NCBI RefSeq assembly: GCF_035046505.1
Contig: NC_089822.1
Coordinates: forward strand, 125,794,807-125,858,806
Direction: 5' to 3'
Length of the DNA stretch: 64,000 nucleotides
From: Tiliqua scincoides
Lineage: Eukaryota; Chordata; Lepidosauria; Squamata; Scincidae
Part shown: positions 23,530 through 36,000 of the stretch, one piece after another
How positions within the stretch are numbered: the stretch's first letter is position 1
Layout of the letters: every line of letters starts with the position of its first letter
The notes under the pieces: generated by a model
The model's database searches: none
What the model was told of the DNA's origin: nothing
What the model saw: the letters and a program-made list of their open reading frames with translations, nothing else
Position numbers and translations under genes: made by a program

Positions 23530-24190
23530 ACAGTGCAATTTACACAGCAATAGCTGTGTTATTCCATAGCAGCCAGGACAACAGAGTCCTGTTGGTTCCT
23601 CAAGACCAGGGGTGCCCAAACCCTGGCCCAGGGGCTCCCAATCTGGCCTTCTGGGAGCCAGTCTCCAATGAGCCTCTGGCCCTCCAGAGACTTGCTGGAG
23701 CCCATGCTGGCCCAATGCAACTGTTCTCAGCATGAGGATGACTGTTCAACCTCTCATCTGAGCTGTGGGATGAGGGCTCCCTCCACTGCTTGCTGTTTCA
23801 CATCTGTGATGCAGCAGTGGCGGTGAAGGAAAGGTTGGCCTTGCTTTGTGCAAGGCCTTTTATAAGTCTGCACTATTGCCAGACCTTCGTTCATTCATAT
23901 AAGTTCCATCTCTAATAAATTCGTGTATGTAAATTTATTCAAATTTTACATGTAAATTAATTCTTTTTTTCCCCGGGCCTCTGACACAGTGTCAGAGAGA
24001 TGGTGTGGCCCTGCTGCCAAAAAGTTTGGACACCCCTGCTCAAGACTAACAAATTTATTTTCTTTATTAATTCTAATAAGCATATTATAAACATTCATGG
24101 ATTACAGTCCACTTCATCAGCTGTAGCCGATGCATCTGAAGAAGTGGACTTTTGACCACAAAGGATTGTGAGACAATAATTTGTTAGATT
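23530..24190 (-). repeat. Old dispersed amniote repeat, split by hAT copy 1
   Basis: Minus-strand text such as AAATTTGTTAGTCTTGAG and GTCCACTTCTTCAGATGC is common in reptiles. Partial copies are at 28590-28640, 29270-29350 and 47050-47120. The family is not named here. Confidence 0.55.
23607..24038 (+). mobile_element. hAT (Charlie-like) non-autonomous element, copy 1
   Basis: TIRs CAGGGGTGCCCAAAC and GTTTGGACACCCCTG, flanked by perfect 8-bp duplications CTCAAGAC (23599-23606 and 24039-24046). The interior is shared with the copies at 40331 and 42255. It sits inside an older dispersed repeat (about 23530-24190). Confidence 0.93.
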
Positions 24191-25104
24191 TTACGCTGCC
24201 ACTTTGTTATTTTTCTTGAGACATAAGTTAGACAGCTACTGTAATTTGTGCAATTGATTTTAGAAGGAATGATTTAACTGTCTTTAGATACAACCCATTA
24301 AATCTGCATGTGCTTCCCCACTGATTTTCAAACACGTACACGGAATTTGGATTACAGTGACTATGGAGGTAAATCACACCAATTTCAATGGGGCTTAAGA
24401 ATCAAAGTGTTAATATATTGGGTGACTGTATCTTAGAGTGCTGGTATGCTGCTTTGCATTGTGTGTTGTGTAGCTATATATTGTACAGAGTGTGTTTTGC
24501 ATGGTTTATGCACGCACCGCATTTTGACGTAAGAGTTAACAGGGTGTCCATGCATTATGTAGACATGTGCATTACGTTCTGTATTATGTAATATAGAATG
24601 CATCATTACGCAACACAGAAATGCATGTGTAGTTCTGTATTATGAATATGTGAATGAATCTTACTGAATGCCAGTGCAGAGTTACAGAACTAAAACCTGG
24701 TAACTGTCCATTGTGCTGTCCTGATGACAGCATGGCACTTGGGTTCTTATCTACCAAGTTGAGTAGAAGATGAAAGCGGGGAACCTCTTCCTGTAGCAAG
24801 AATGTAGATTAGAATCTAATTAACATCTTTCTGTGGTCTTTGCTAAGTGTAAATGGCCTTTTCACAATAGAACAATTACTCTTCTGCCCAAATCAATGGC
24901 CCATCCAAATCAGAGCCCCTTTGGCTAAGTATGGTTAGCTAAAGTTAAACCACCTGCCAAGAAAGATTTACCACCCAGTGTTTCTTGCTTGTCACTTTGT
25001 GGGAAATGTGATTCTGTTACCAGTGACTGTGGGAAGGAAATTATTTTTGTGTCTTTGAAATGCAAATATTTAATTGACACTGGGCACCCCAGATCTGGCG
25101 ACAA

Positions 25105-25250
25105 TAAGTGTCGTTAGCATTTATTGTGTTCAAAAAGTTTAATATACGTCACTTCAGGAATCATAACAACAGTCCTCCAATGGCTGGTATTATTTTCCCA
25201 TTTGTAAAAGGAGGACTGAGGTCAAGAGAATGTTGATTTGCCTAATCCAG
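25105..25250 (+). mobile_element. MIR-like SINE fragment
   Basis: TTAGCATTTATTGTG, GTATTATTTTCCCATTTG and GGACTGAGGTCAAGAG follow the MIR core in order. Confidence 0.6.
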
Positions 25251-25319
25251 TTCAATAATAATAATACTGTACTAATAATACTGTTTGCACTTCCCGATGC
25301 TAGTAATATCACACTTGCA

Positions 25320-25560
25320 AAACATTTTGCAATGTATGCAAAACATTTAATGTATTTTCATATAATGATTACAACAACTCTTTAAGGTGAGTAAGTACCT
25401 GTCACCCTCATATTGCAGCTGAGGCTAAGAGGATGCTTAGTCTTGCTTGCTTACCTAGTAGGGACACCTAGTAAGTTAATACTCATAGCAGAGAAAAGAT
25501 TCAAACCAGGGATGCCTGGATGCATAGCTGTTAGCCTCTACTGTGCACTACATCAGCCAC
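25320..25560 (+). mobile_element. MIR-like SINE fragment, second copy
   Basis: ATTACAACAACTCTTTAAGG, GCAGCTGAGGCTAAGAG and AGATTCAAACCAGGGATGCC align to the MIR core and tRNA-like end. Adjacent to the copy at 25105. Confidence 0.6.
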
Positions 25561-25677
25561 TTCACCACTGAGGTCAGCACAAATCAGGGACTTCCCTGCT
25601 CACTGCTCACAGACTTCACTGCTATGCTAAGTGGCTCTGTGATGTCACCAGCCCATCACCCAGGCCTTTGTTGTCTT

Positions 25678-25701
25678 TTGTGTGTGTGTGTGTGTGTGTG
25701 T
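25678..25701. repeat. (TG)n microsatellite
   Basis: About 12 uninterrupted TG units. Confidence 0.9.
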
Positions 25702-26149
25702 CTCATGCCTTTTCAGTTATTTATAGGGCCTTTGGCTTGTCTCTTATAGGACTGAGAAGTCACTGACCACACTGAGCAACTACAACTACTACAGCAGAGG
25801 TCCAGCTTGGCCTCTGTTTGGAAAAAGCTGAACGTTGTTTATGAGACTGCAGCTCTTCCACAAAGGTCACCCAGGCTTTGTGCCTCACTTTTATTTTTGT
25901 GAATACTATGCTAAGCAAGATTAGTTTAGCTAGTTTATTTTCTCTCCTTAACTTCTTTCTGTTTTTGTTTGATACTGTGCGAGTGTGTGCTGCATGTTGC
26001 ATAACAGTGGCAAGTAGCAGTCTGTGGTGGTGGGAATTTGCATTGCTATAAATTATGTGACTGTGTGGGGTCAAACTGTATATTGTATGACTTCATTGTG
26101 TCCGTAGCCTCTATGTGGCTTTCCTGCTTCATACCGTATGCCCTTGTGT

Positions 26150-26480
26150 CCCCCCACCCCGCTCCCCATGGCTTTCCATAGCCTGTTCCCCCTACAAGTG
26201 AGTGCTGCTGAGCTCACCTTTTCATTTTGGAAAGTGATGAAAAATCAAACATGGAAATGAAGGTGCCTCTGTTTGCAGATCAAAGGGGCCGAATTTATCT
26301 TTTGCTTCACTTGATCTTCAAATCCAGCCTGAATCAAAGCTGCCCAAGGGGAGCCAGAGCCAACTGACAGGGCTCATGCTGGGAGTGGCTGTGTGTGTGA
26401 TGAAGGTGGAGAGGGATATCTCAATCTACATTTGCTTCATAAGAGGGGAGTTTCAGAAGTTTGTCTAACTCTATCACCTC
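26150..26480. promoter_or_regulatory. Repeat-poor block with two perfect TCF/LEF motifs
   Basis: ATCAAAG at 26279-26285 and 26333-26339, plus AATCAAAC near 26243. Within an otherwise repeat-dense stretch this could be a Wnt-responsive element. Unproven. Confidence 0.3.
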
Positions 26481-26679
26481 CAGTCACCCCTTGCACTTTG
26501 CCTGTTCCACCTAACCCTGAACAGTTGGTGCTAGTGAGTCCCGTGGTGTGACAACACCTGATGGATGCCTTCAGTTATTTGTTGTCTACTGGTGGGGTCA
26601 TGTTCTCATCTAAGGTAGGTCATACTGGTGGTACCACCATCACCAAAGAGGGGGGGGGGCACTGGCCCATCCATTAATA

Positions 26680-26767
26680 GCCCAATCCTATGCATGTCTA
26701 CTCAGAAATAAGTCCCATTGTGTTCAATGGGGCTTACTTCTAGGAAACTGTGCATAGGATTGCAGCC
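26680..26767. mobile_element. Short palindromic element (88 bp)
   Basis: GCCCAATCCTATGCATG to GTGCATAGGATTGCAGCC, with an inner mirror of AAGTCCCATTG around TTCAATGG. Worn copies are at 1504-1592, 7085-7175, 23455-23515, 31820-31875 and 61036-61100. Confidence 0.75.
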
Positions 26768-26955
26768 TTAGTGACAAATCAGTAGTTCGGTAGGAGGGTG
26801 CCTTGTGCCAATTCACATCTCCATCATGGATTATTATTAATTATTATTAAGATTATTTATGTTGCTGTTCAACAGGAGTAGTTCATAAAGCAGGGTGCAT
26901 AGTAAAATAAACCAATCAATGGTTCCTTGTCCTCAAAGCCTCAAAGGGAGTGCTT

Positions 26956-26956
<1 letters not shown>

Positions 26957-27024
<68 letters not shown>
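26957..27024. repeat. (CT)n(CA)n microsatellite
   Basis: About 15 CT units followed by about 19 CA units, uninterrupted. Confidence 0.95.
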
Positions 27025-27031
<7 letters not shown>

Positions 27032-27299
27032 GCAACAGCCACTGGAAAAGATGCCATAAAGAGGGAAGTTGCTCTCCCCCTGCTAAATATAAGAGGGCAC
27101 CACTTTAAAAAGTTCTGCTTTGCCCATTTCGCAAGGATCTAACTTTTAGATGGTAATTTCACTTCACTGCAAGAAACACTGTTTTTTCTTTGGACTCCGT
27201 TCACATATTTGGCTGCAGGTCATCAAGTGCACAGTAACATGTGTAGGGAAGAGCAATCTGTACATTAAGTTGTTTCATCCTGAAGCAGAATGTTGGTTG

Positions 27300-27470
27300 T
27301 CTTGCTCTATATACTGTCTGTTCTGACAGGCAGAGGATCTTCAGAAACTCAGACTGAGATCTGTGTCCTTACGATTCCCATAGCCTTTTTGTCCCTAGAG
27401 ATGTCAGAGCTTGAACCTGGGATATTCTACATGCAAATTATGTAGCTTACCACCTGCAGGCTCGGAGAGC
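27300..27470 (-). mobile_element. tRNA-derived SINE of the Sauria type, worn reverse copy
   Basis: TTGAACCTGGGATATTCTAC and ATGCAAATTATGTAGC are the reverse of the tRNA-like B-box region. Confidence 0.5.
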
Positions 27471-27905
27471 TTTTACACTTGCAAGATGTAACACTCTTCC
27501 ATCGGCCATGTTAACGAGCAGGTTCAGTGGTATTCCCTACTTGAAGAGGGTAGGGAATGCAAGTGTGGTAGGGATTGTATTGAGACTCTAACACATACCT
27601 TTTTCTACTGCCCATTACATGATGCTTCACGAAAGAAATATCTAGGCCCATTGTTAGCTAGGATGCAGGGCTGGAAGGATTCAATCATGCTCCAGTCTCT
27701 CCTTTCTGCTTCTGAATCTGAGTCCCTGGATAAGGTTGCTTCCTTTTTATCCGGGGTAATAGCCAGGCAGAACTCTGGGACTCTGGGCACTGTGTGAGGA
27801 AAGGACTGATGTTTATGCCATGTTGTCTTTGTATATTTGTGTTTTGTTTTGTTTCTTTCTCTGTATTTTATGTCTTACTGAACTGAACTGAACTGAACTG
27901 GCTTA
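27440..27905 (+). mobile_element. LINE C-terminal fragment, same type as 48737-49708
   Basis: In pieces it encodes SRFSGIPYL, CGRDCIETLTHTFFYCPLHD and ASFLSGVIARQNSG, parallel to the 49-kb copy. It ends in tandem CTGAA units (about 27878-27900), the same kind of tail. Frame-worn. Confidence 0.7.
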
Positions 27906-28343
27906 CCACTGATATATGGGCTCTCCCCAAAGTGATGTACACACCTATGTGAACTGGGCCTACAATTCACAGGTGCCGTGTTGGGTGAGGTTCTGTTTCC
28001 AGCTCCAGAAGGCAGTCATATGTGTAACACATCTGGTACAGTAATACCTCCAGTAACATAGGGGATCTGTTCCTTGAAAGCTGAGCTGTCTGAAACAGCG
28101 CTATAAGAGACATCATATAGATACAGCAGGAAACTCATGCTAATTGGACAAATTACTGCTCCCAGCTACAGTAGCTGTCAGTCAACCCAGGACCAAGAGC
28201 ACTCTAGCAAAATAGCACTAAAGGAAGCAGTGTTGTTGGAGGTTTTACTGTATGTTAGAATAGGTGTGAATGAGGGCTTTCCCATGTAAACTCCAGGTTA
28301 ATTTTCTCATTATTGAAACCTCCAAGGATCTGTAGCTGTATCA

Positions 28344-28522
28344 GAGCCCAATCCTATTCGATCTTCCAGTGCCGGTGCAGCTGTGCCAATGAGGTGTGCT
28401 CTGAATCCTGTGGTGGGGAGGCAGCCACAGAGGCCTCCTCGAGGTATGGGAACATTTGTTCGCTTAGCCTGGGGCTGCACTGTGGCTGCGTCAGTGCTGG
28501 AAAGTTGGGTAGGATTGGGCCC
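28344..28522 (+). mobile_element. TIR element, same family
   Basis: Begins GAGCCCAATCCTATTC and ends GGGTAGGATTGGGCCC. Confidence 0.85.
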
Positions 28523-28639
28523 TCTCGGTCAGCTGGAGCAAACTAACCTAGAGCCTTGCAATACAGGTATTTTAATGACAAACCGTATTACTTCAGCATA
28601 AACTTTCATGGAATATAGTCTGCTTCATCTGGTGCATAT

Positions 28640-30876
28640 AGTGTTCTCCTTTGTTGGCAGATTTACAGGGAAAGGAGGGAAAAATGTAAAAGAGGTTACA
28701 TAAAATGTAACTCATGAAATGCCAGTGGTATCATCTGTGACAATTTAACGTAAAACTGAAATGTATATGCTATCATCTGCAAGTGATGCATTTCTTCTGC
28801 CTATATAAAGCAAACTGGTTAGTCACTACAGTACAAAAAATAATAAATGGACACAAACCTGACATTAAAAAAAATAGGAGGGTGCAGAAACCAGTGGGAA
28901 AGTGTTTCAACATCTCAAGGACACTCTGCTGCTGACTTGAAAGCCACCATTCTTCAGCTTTTGCAAAGCAACTTCAAAGGGAAACTCCAGCACAAGAATA
29001 CTGAATTAGAATTTATCAAGAGACCTGACTGTATTTGTTCAAGCTAGAATGTAGATATCCATTGTCCTTAATGTCGCATGTGCTAATTATGGTAATTTAG
29101 CAAGGTTGATGTGAATGGCCACTGTACTTACTTCAATAATATATAGTACATTTACACTTTACATAGAATTGTCGCAGACAGTACCTCTTGCATGCCCTAA
29201 CTTTCTGACTGTTTACATTTTACTCTGTGTATGTGTGTGGATGCTTGCCAACTGAAGACAAGACTTTATATACCTGAAGAAATAGGCTCTAGTCCTTGAA
29301 AGCTTTATGCTATAATAAATGTGTTAGTCTTTAAGATGCCATAAGACTCTTGGTTTTATTTCCATTATCCCCTTAAGTTTTTCCACAGTGATAACAGCAC
29401 ATTATTTATGCCCCATTCCTATCTATCTTCTGCAGTGGAGCACACTGTTGATAAAGTGCTGTCAAGGGCTTTGCAACAGCCTTTTAGGTGGCATGCTGGC
29501 AGGAAGGCCAGAGCCAAGTTGACCCATTGCAGCTGCTGGGGCTTACCTCGGGGCGAGGGGACAAATGTCCTTGCACCTCAAGGAGACCTCCAGTAGTCAA
29601 AATTCCCCTGCAGGATGCAGCATAACCTCACCGGTGCCGCTGCATTGCTGTGTGGGAAGTTTCACAGGACTGAGTTGTTAATCTGTACATTATAAGGAGG
29701 CATACTGCAGCAGACAGCCATGCTGCTTTTGATTCTCCTCCTGTGAGGAAATAAAAGGAAAACCAAAACATTCAGGAGCATAGAACAGTCTTCTGCCTTG
29801 CACTCCCTCTGCTTCTTTTGCATACCTTGATCTAATTGATTTACAGTGAACCCTCAATTTCATGGATTAATGGGGCAAAAGGGTGTCCATTAATGCTGAA
29901 AGTCTATTAAATCTGAATGCATCCATGACAATGCACATGTTCATGTGCAAAACATATCTGACTAGCTTTTAAAGCAGATGGTGTCCATAATTTCTGGAGT
30001 CTGTTCAATCAAGCTGCATTAAATAGAGGGTTCACTATATTTAAAATATTTCAAAAGCTTTTAAAAATCTTACCTTCCTTTCTAACAGCAGCTATAGCTG
30101 TTAGATGCACCTAGTTCATTGATGCAACTCTGAAGTCACAGTGTGTCAGTGTTACTCCTTCATGTCAATTTTTACTTTGTATGTTGTAATTAGTTACAAT
30201 ATTCCTGAATACAAAATACATGTGCACAAATGACAGCTATTGACAGGTACACATCTGTATATGTCCTTAAAAGGATCATTGGAAGTAGGATCCTGATCTT
30301 TTCCTGATTGTTGCTTCTGAATACAGGGGCAGGTGCCAAATATTATGTGCATCTGCCCTTCACACTTCACGGGATCTGCATTTATTTTCTATTCTGATGT
30401 CTGTGTCCAAGTGCCAAAAAAGAATGAAAAAATCAGCTTTGGTCACCCAGGCTGGCAAAGTTCCTTGGGCCACATTTTGAACCAGTGCAGAAAGGTGAGA
30501 CTGAAAAATGGATTCAGTAATATATACCTTGCATATGCAAGACACAATAATATGCTGAATTTTTTGCCACAAGACATATAATTTGTAAAATTAAGTAAAT
30601 TCATGAAGATCTGTCTGTTGCTGATCAAAGATTATAGTGCTCTTGACTGGCTTGTATGTTTCCCCAGAGCATCTTTCCAATCAGTGCGGCAGAAAGTTCT
30701 AAGAGCAGGGCTGCCTCTTGAGTATATATAAATACTTATTTTAAAGATTTATATCCCACTTTTCTGTTAAAAAGAAACACCCAAAGCAGTTAACAAAATC
30801 TCAGAAACAGACATAAAGATAGTCAAATGCAATAAGAGCACCCATGATAGAGTGTTTCTGATCGGATTACAGTCAA
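28640..30876. other. No gene seen
   Basis: AT-rich, with worn repeat ends at 29270-29350 and the diverged TIR relative at 29408-29670. Confidence 0.5.
29408..29670 (+). mobile_element. Diverged member of the TIR element superfamily
   Basis: Runs from GCCCCATTCCTATC to GGGAAGTTTCACAGGACTG, with the GTGCCGCTGCATTGC interior. Confidence 0.4.
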
Positions 30877-30967
30877 ACAGCTCAATCCTATCCACACTTG
30901 CCTGGGAGTAAGCCCCATTGACTCTAATGGACTTACTTCTGAGTAGACATGCTTAGGATTGGGCTGT
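30877..30967. mobile_element. Short palindromic element, near-perfect ends
   Basis: Ends ACAGCTCAATCCTA and TAGGATTGGGCTGT are complementary except for one base. Confidence 0.75.
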
Positions 30968-30971
30968 AAGT

Positions 30972-31368
30972 CAGTGGTTCCCAAACTGTGGGTCCAGGGC
31001 TCACTAGTGGGTTGTGACCAAATTTTTGGTGTGTCATGACACTGACAAGGCAGATTAGGCTATGTGCATCAGTGGTTACATAAACCACTACTTGCTGGGG
31101 GGAGGGAAAACTGCTGCCCAATCACCCTTATAGCCACACTTTTAAAAAACTTTTTTTAGGTGGGTCTTGATGCTAAAAAGTCTGGGAACCAAATTTTTGG
31201 TGTGTCGCCAAACTGACAAGGCAGATTAGTCTATGTGCATCAAGGATTACACAAGCTGCTACTTGGTGGGGGGGGGGAGAACTGCTGCCCAACCAACCTT
31301 ATAGGCACACTTTTTAAAAACTTTTTTTTTAAGGTGGATCCTGATGCTAAAAAGTCTGGGAACCGCTG
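30972..31368 (+). mobile_element. hAT-like element with an internal tandem duplication
   Basis: Begins CAGTGGTTCCCAAAC and ends GGGAACCGCTG. A unit of about 171 bp starting CCAAATTTTTGGTGTGTC occurs twice (31018 on and 31189 on). Flanks CTGTAAGT and GCTTAAGT agree at only 5 of 8. It abuts the palindromic element at 30877-30967. Confidence 0.75.
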
Positions 31369-31794
31369 GCTTAAGTCTTATTGAACACAATGGGCTTACT
31401 TCTGCGTAAAATAAATAACACCAGTTTCAAACACCTCTGTGAGACCTATGCTCACGGGAGAGAGAATAAAAGCAGCACAGCCCCTCTCTACACCCCCTCC
31501 CCATTCAAGACTGATTGTTTTTTTAAAAACGATTTCAACAACATTTGTTACAGTTAATTTTTATACAGCATAACAACTAAAATGTAGGTGCCCTGGAAGA
31601 ATAGTCACATATAATCTGATTCACAGAGCTGGGGAGGGGGAAGATTGCCCCTAGTTGATGGTGCCCTTGGTGCCAGGCTTGAGAAGCCTTTAGTTCTCAC
31701 CCAGCATGGCAAAAATCTTCTGTTTCTGAGGATGATGATCCATACATAGTATAGATGAAATGAGGCTCCTGCTGTACCTTTAATATTTGTGTAC

Positions 31795-31920
31795 AAGCAG
31801 GAGGTTTGGCAAGTGCAACTTGTCAGAAATAAGTCCCACTGGACTTACTCCATTGAATAGGATTGTAGTGTAAGTGTGCTGCAGCTTCTTGAGAAAAAGC
31901 TGCATCTGCCAAGAAGCCTT
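31795..31920. mobile_element. Foldback element related to 22771-22900, holding a palindromic insert
   Basis: TTTGGCAAGTGCAACTT and AAGCTGCATCTGCCAA are the outer arms. Between them is a short palindromic element (AAGTCCCACTGGACTTAC). Confidence 0.5.
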
Positions 31921-32449
31921 CTTTTCTTAAAGGAACAGTAGCCCTGCTACATTTTGTTGTTTTTAAAAACACTTCTATACCATTTACCAGCAAAAACATT
32001 TACAGTAAAGGAAATGTTGGCTCTCTGTCCCAGAGGGCTCACCATGTAAAATTGACACTTGTCAATCTGCGCATTTTTGTTTGCTGTCCTATCCAACCTT
32101 GGTTTCTCTGCGCCTCAGTGCTGCTTTTCTTTTGTCTGATGAAGAATTCTACATACGCCAAAAGACCTGCACATGCACGTCAACATATGGTCCTATAACC
32201 ACAACCATATATACTTTGTATAACTCATGAAGGATGTATGAATATACGAGTACTTACCTTGGATGCAAGGATGCACAGGTCATTGTCAATGGCATTCTTT
32301 TTCCTGCAGGGGGTGCTGCAGTACAGTTCTAGGGAGGCTCTGTCCACATGGCAGCTTTGATTAGGGCAATTCAGTTCACTCTGGGACTATAGCTATTATA
32401 TGGATGGTTGTGAATGCCAAAGGGATGTCGGACTTGACTTCAATAATGG

Positions 32450-32950
32450 GCAATTCAATCCTAACCGGTACTGACGCAGCAGGGCCTCATAGCCTCCACT
32501 GTATCCAGTGCAGCTTAGGAGCAGGCTGGAGATCTCCTTGGGGTAAGAGGAGTAATACCCCTGCCTGCCCAAATGGGCTGCTTGGATCTGCACCAGCTAT
32601 TTCACTGGCATAACTCCAAGCAGCCCCCTATAGGGCATTCAGGACTAGGACAAGATACGGTAGAGGCTGCTCTGCTAATGCTCTTCCTCCCCCTCCTGGG
32701 CCAGGTCCACTCTGTTCCACCCCCTGTCCAGAAAATCCCCCTACCCTCCTCCATTCCACCCTCCCACTGCCCCTTCACTGCCCGGTGCTTCTCTTACCTC
32801 TACCAGCAGCAAATCTTCTGGAAGAAGATTTGGCAGGTTGGTACAGGCCGCCCAACCAGCGCTGCTTACTCTCAAGATGTCACAATGTGCTTTATGGCAT
32901 ATTTGCGATACCCTCAGCTGGTGTAGGGACCACTGCACTAGCGGATCTCC
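32450..32950. mobile_element. Diverged long TIR element relative
   Basis: Starts CAATCCTAACCGG; the interior resembles 60491-61034 (GGTGCTTCTCTTACC, GTGCTTTATGGCATATTTGC). The right end is not found. Confidence 0.45.
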
Positions 32951-33031
32951 AGGTTAGTTTTGCGTTCTGAGTCTCAGTTGATGAAGGGCTCAACAGTTGG
33001 GGGTGTTTTATTTCTGGGAACAAGTCAGGGT

Positions 33032-33045
33032 CAGATTAGCTATTT
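33032..33045. repeat. Target-site duplication of the intact LINE, left copy
   Basis: Reads CAGATTAGCTATTT, identical to 36954-36967. It marks the 3' boundary of the minus-strand LINE. Confidence 0.9.
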
Positions 33046-36000
33046 TTGTATTGTATTGGCAACCTTCAGTCTCGAAAGACTATGGTATCGCGCTCTGAAA
33101 GGTGGTTCTGGCACAGCGTCTAGTGTGGCTGAAAAGGCCAATCCGAGAGTGACAATCCCTTCCACACCGGGAGCAAGTGCAGTCTGTCCCTGGTCTGTCT
33201 CCCTGGCTATGGGCCTTCCTTCTTTGCCTCTTAGCCTCAGACTGTTGGCCAAGTGTCTCTTCAAACTGGGAAAGGCCATGCTGCACAGCCTGCCTCCAAG
33301 CGGGCCGCTCAGAGGCCAGGGTTTCCCACTTGTTGAGGTCCATCCCTAAGGCCTTCAGATCCCTCTTGCAGATGTCCTTGTATCGCAGCTGTGGTCTACC
33401 TGTAGGGCGCTTTCCTTGCACGAGTTCTCCATAGAGGAGATCCTTTGGGATCCGGCCATCATCCATTCTCACAACATGACCGAGCCAACGCAGGCGTCTC
33501 TGTTTCAGCAGTGAATACATGCTAGGGATTCCAGCACGTTCCAGGACTGTGTTGTTTGGAACTTTGTCCTGCCAGGTGATGCCGAGGATGCGTCGGAGGC
33601 AGCGCATGTGGAAAGCGCTCAGTTTCCTCTCCTGTTGTGAGTGAAGAGTCCATGACTCGCTGCAGTACAGAAGTGTACTCAGGACGCAAGCTCTGTAGAC
33701 CTGGATCTTGGTATGTTCCGTCAGCTTCTTGTTGGACCAGACTCTCTTTGTGAGTCTGGAAAACGTGGTAGCTGCTTTACCGATGCGCTTGTTTAGCTCG
33801 GTATCGAGAGAATGAGTGTCGGAGATCGTTGAGCCAAGGTACACAAAGTCATGGACAACCTCCAGTTCATGCTCAGAGATTGTAATGCAGGGAGGTGAGT
33901 CCACATCCTGAACCATGACCTGTGTTTTCTTCAGGCTGATTGTCAGTCCAAAATCTTGGCAGGCCTTGCTAAAACGATCCATGAGCTGCTGGAGATCTTT
34001 GGCAGAGTGGGTAGTGACAGCTGCATCGTCGGCAAAGAGGAAGTCACGCAGACATTTCAGCTGGACTTTGGATTTTGCTCTCAGTCTGGAGAGGTTGAAG
34101 AGCTTTCCGTCTGATCTGGTCCGGAGATAGATGCCTTCTGTTGCAGTTCCAAAGGCCTGCTTCAGCAGGACAGCGAAGAAAATCCCAAACAAGGTTGGTG
34201 CAAGAACACAGCCCTGCTTCACTCCGCTTCGGATGTCAAAAGGGTCTGATGTGGAGCCATCGAAGACAACAGTGCCCTTCATGTCCTTGTGGAAAGATCT
34301 GATGATGCTGAGGAGCCTGGGTGGACATCCAATCTTGGGGAGAATCTTGAAGAGGCCGTCTCTGCTGACCAGGTCGAAAGCCTTTGTGAGATCTATGAAG
34401 GCTATAAAGAGTGGCTGTCGTTGTTCCCTGCATTTCTCCTGCAGTTGTCTAAGGGAGAATACCATATCAGTGGTGGACCTGTTGGCTCGGAATCCACACT
34501 GCGATTCTGGATAGACGCTCTCTGCAAGTACCTGGAGCCTCTTTAGTACAACTCGGGCAAACAGCTTTCCTACAACGCTAAGGAGAGAGATGCCGCGGTA
34601 GTTGTTGCAGTCACCCCTGTCACCTTTGTTCTTGTACAGTGTGATGATGTTTGCATCCCTCATGTCTTGAGGTACTCCACCTTCTCTCCAGCAGAGACAG
34701 AGGATTTCATGCAGCTCAGTGACGATGATCTCTTTGCAGCATTTTAGGACTTCAGCAGGGATGCTGTCTTTTCCAGGTGCCTTGCCAAAGGCAAGGGAGT
34801 CCAGGGCCACGTGAAGTTCTTCTAGGGTTGGTTCACTGTCAAGCTCTTCCAGCACAGGCAGGCACTCAATGTTGTTCAGTGCTTCTTCGGTGACTACATT
34901 TTCTCTGGAATATAGCTCAGAGTAGTGCTGCACCCAGCCTTCCATCTGCTGCGCCCGATCCTGGATGACCTCGCCTGTTGCAGACTTCAGAGGGGCAATT
35001 TTCTTCTGTGTTGGACCTAGGGCCTGCTTGATACCATCATACATCCCCTTGATGTTGCCCGTGTCAGCTGCTATCTGTATCTCGGAACAGAGCTGGAGCC
35101 AGTAGTCGTTAGCACATCTCCTGGCAGTCTGTTGGACTTTGCTGCGAGCAGTTCGGAGGACCTGCAGGTTGCGCTCACTGGGACAGGCCTTGTATGCTGC
35201 TTGAGCTCTCCTCTTTTCCTCAATGACTGGTGTCAACTCCTCAGAGTGGGCTTCAAACCAGTCTGCCACCTTGTTGGTCTTCTTGCCGAATATGGACAAG
35301 GCGGTGTTGTAAACGGTATTCTTGAAATGTTCCCATCTGTTGGATGCGTTTGCGTCGGCCGGGCCTGGAAGAGATTCCTCAAGCGCTTGTGCAAATTCCT
35401 CCACTTTTCTCTGATCCCGGGTCTTGCTGGTATCAATGCGAGGTCTTCCTTCCTTTTTCGTGTGATACAGTCGCTTTGTTTGCAGTTTCACTCTGCTGCA
35501 CACCAGGGAGTGGTCAGTGTCGCAGGCAGCACCATGATAACTGCGTGTGATCTTGATGCTGGGAAGGCTGGAGCGTCTGGTGAGGATCAGGTCGAGCTGG
35601 TGCCAGTGCTTTGATCTTGGATGTCTCCAAGAGACTCTATGTTGGGGCTTTGTGTTGAAGAACGTGTTGCTGACACAGAGACCGTGATGACAGCAAAACT
35701 CTAGCAGGCGTTGGCCATTTTCGTTCATCCTCCCAGTGCCAAACTGACCTAAGCAAGTGGGCCATGAACTGTTATCAGCACCAACTCTAGCATTGAAATC
35801 GCCGAGGATGAACAATGGCTCTTTTACAGGGATTTTCTTGACAGTGGTGGCCAGGTCATCATAGAATTTGTCTTTGGCTTCTGCTGGAGACGACAGAGTC
35901 GGTGCATAAGCACTGATGAGAGTGACAGGTCCTGCTGATGACTGGAGCTGCAGGGACAAAATTCTTTCACTTCCCACAGTAGGTGGGATGATGGATTTCA

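Noticed and set aside
33040-33349. 129- and 79-codon frames at the LINE end
   Set aside because: They overlap the LINE 3' end in other frames.
35132-35614. 160-codon plus-strand frame inside the LINE
   Set aside because: Antisense shadow of the LINE coding frame; no independent features.
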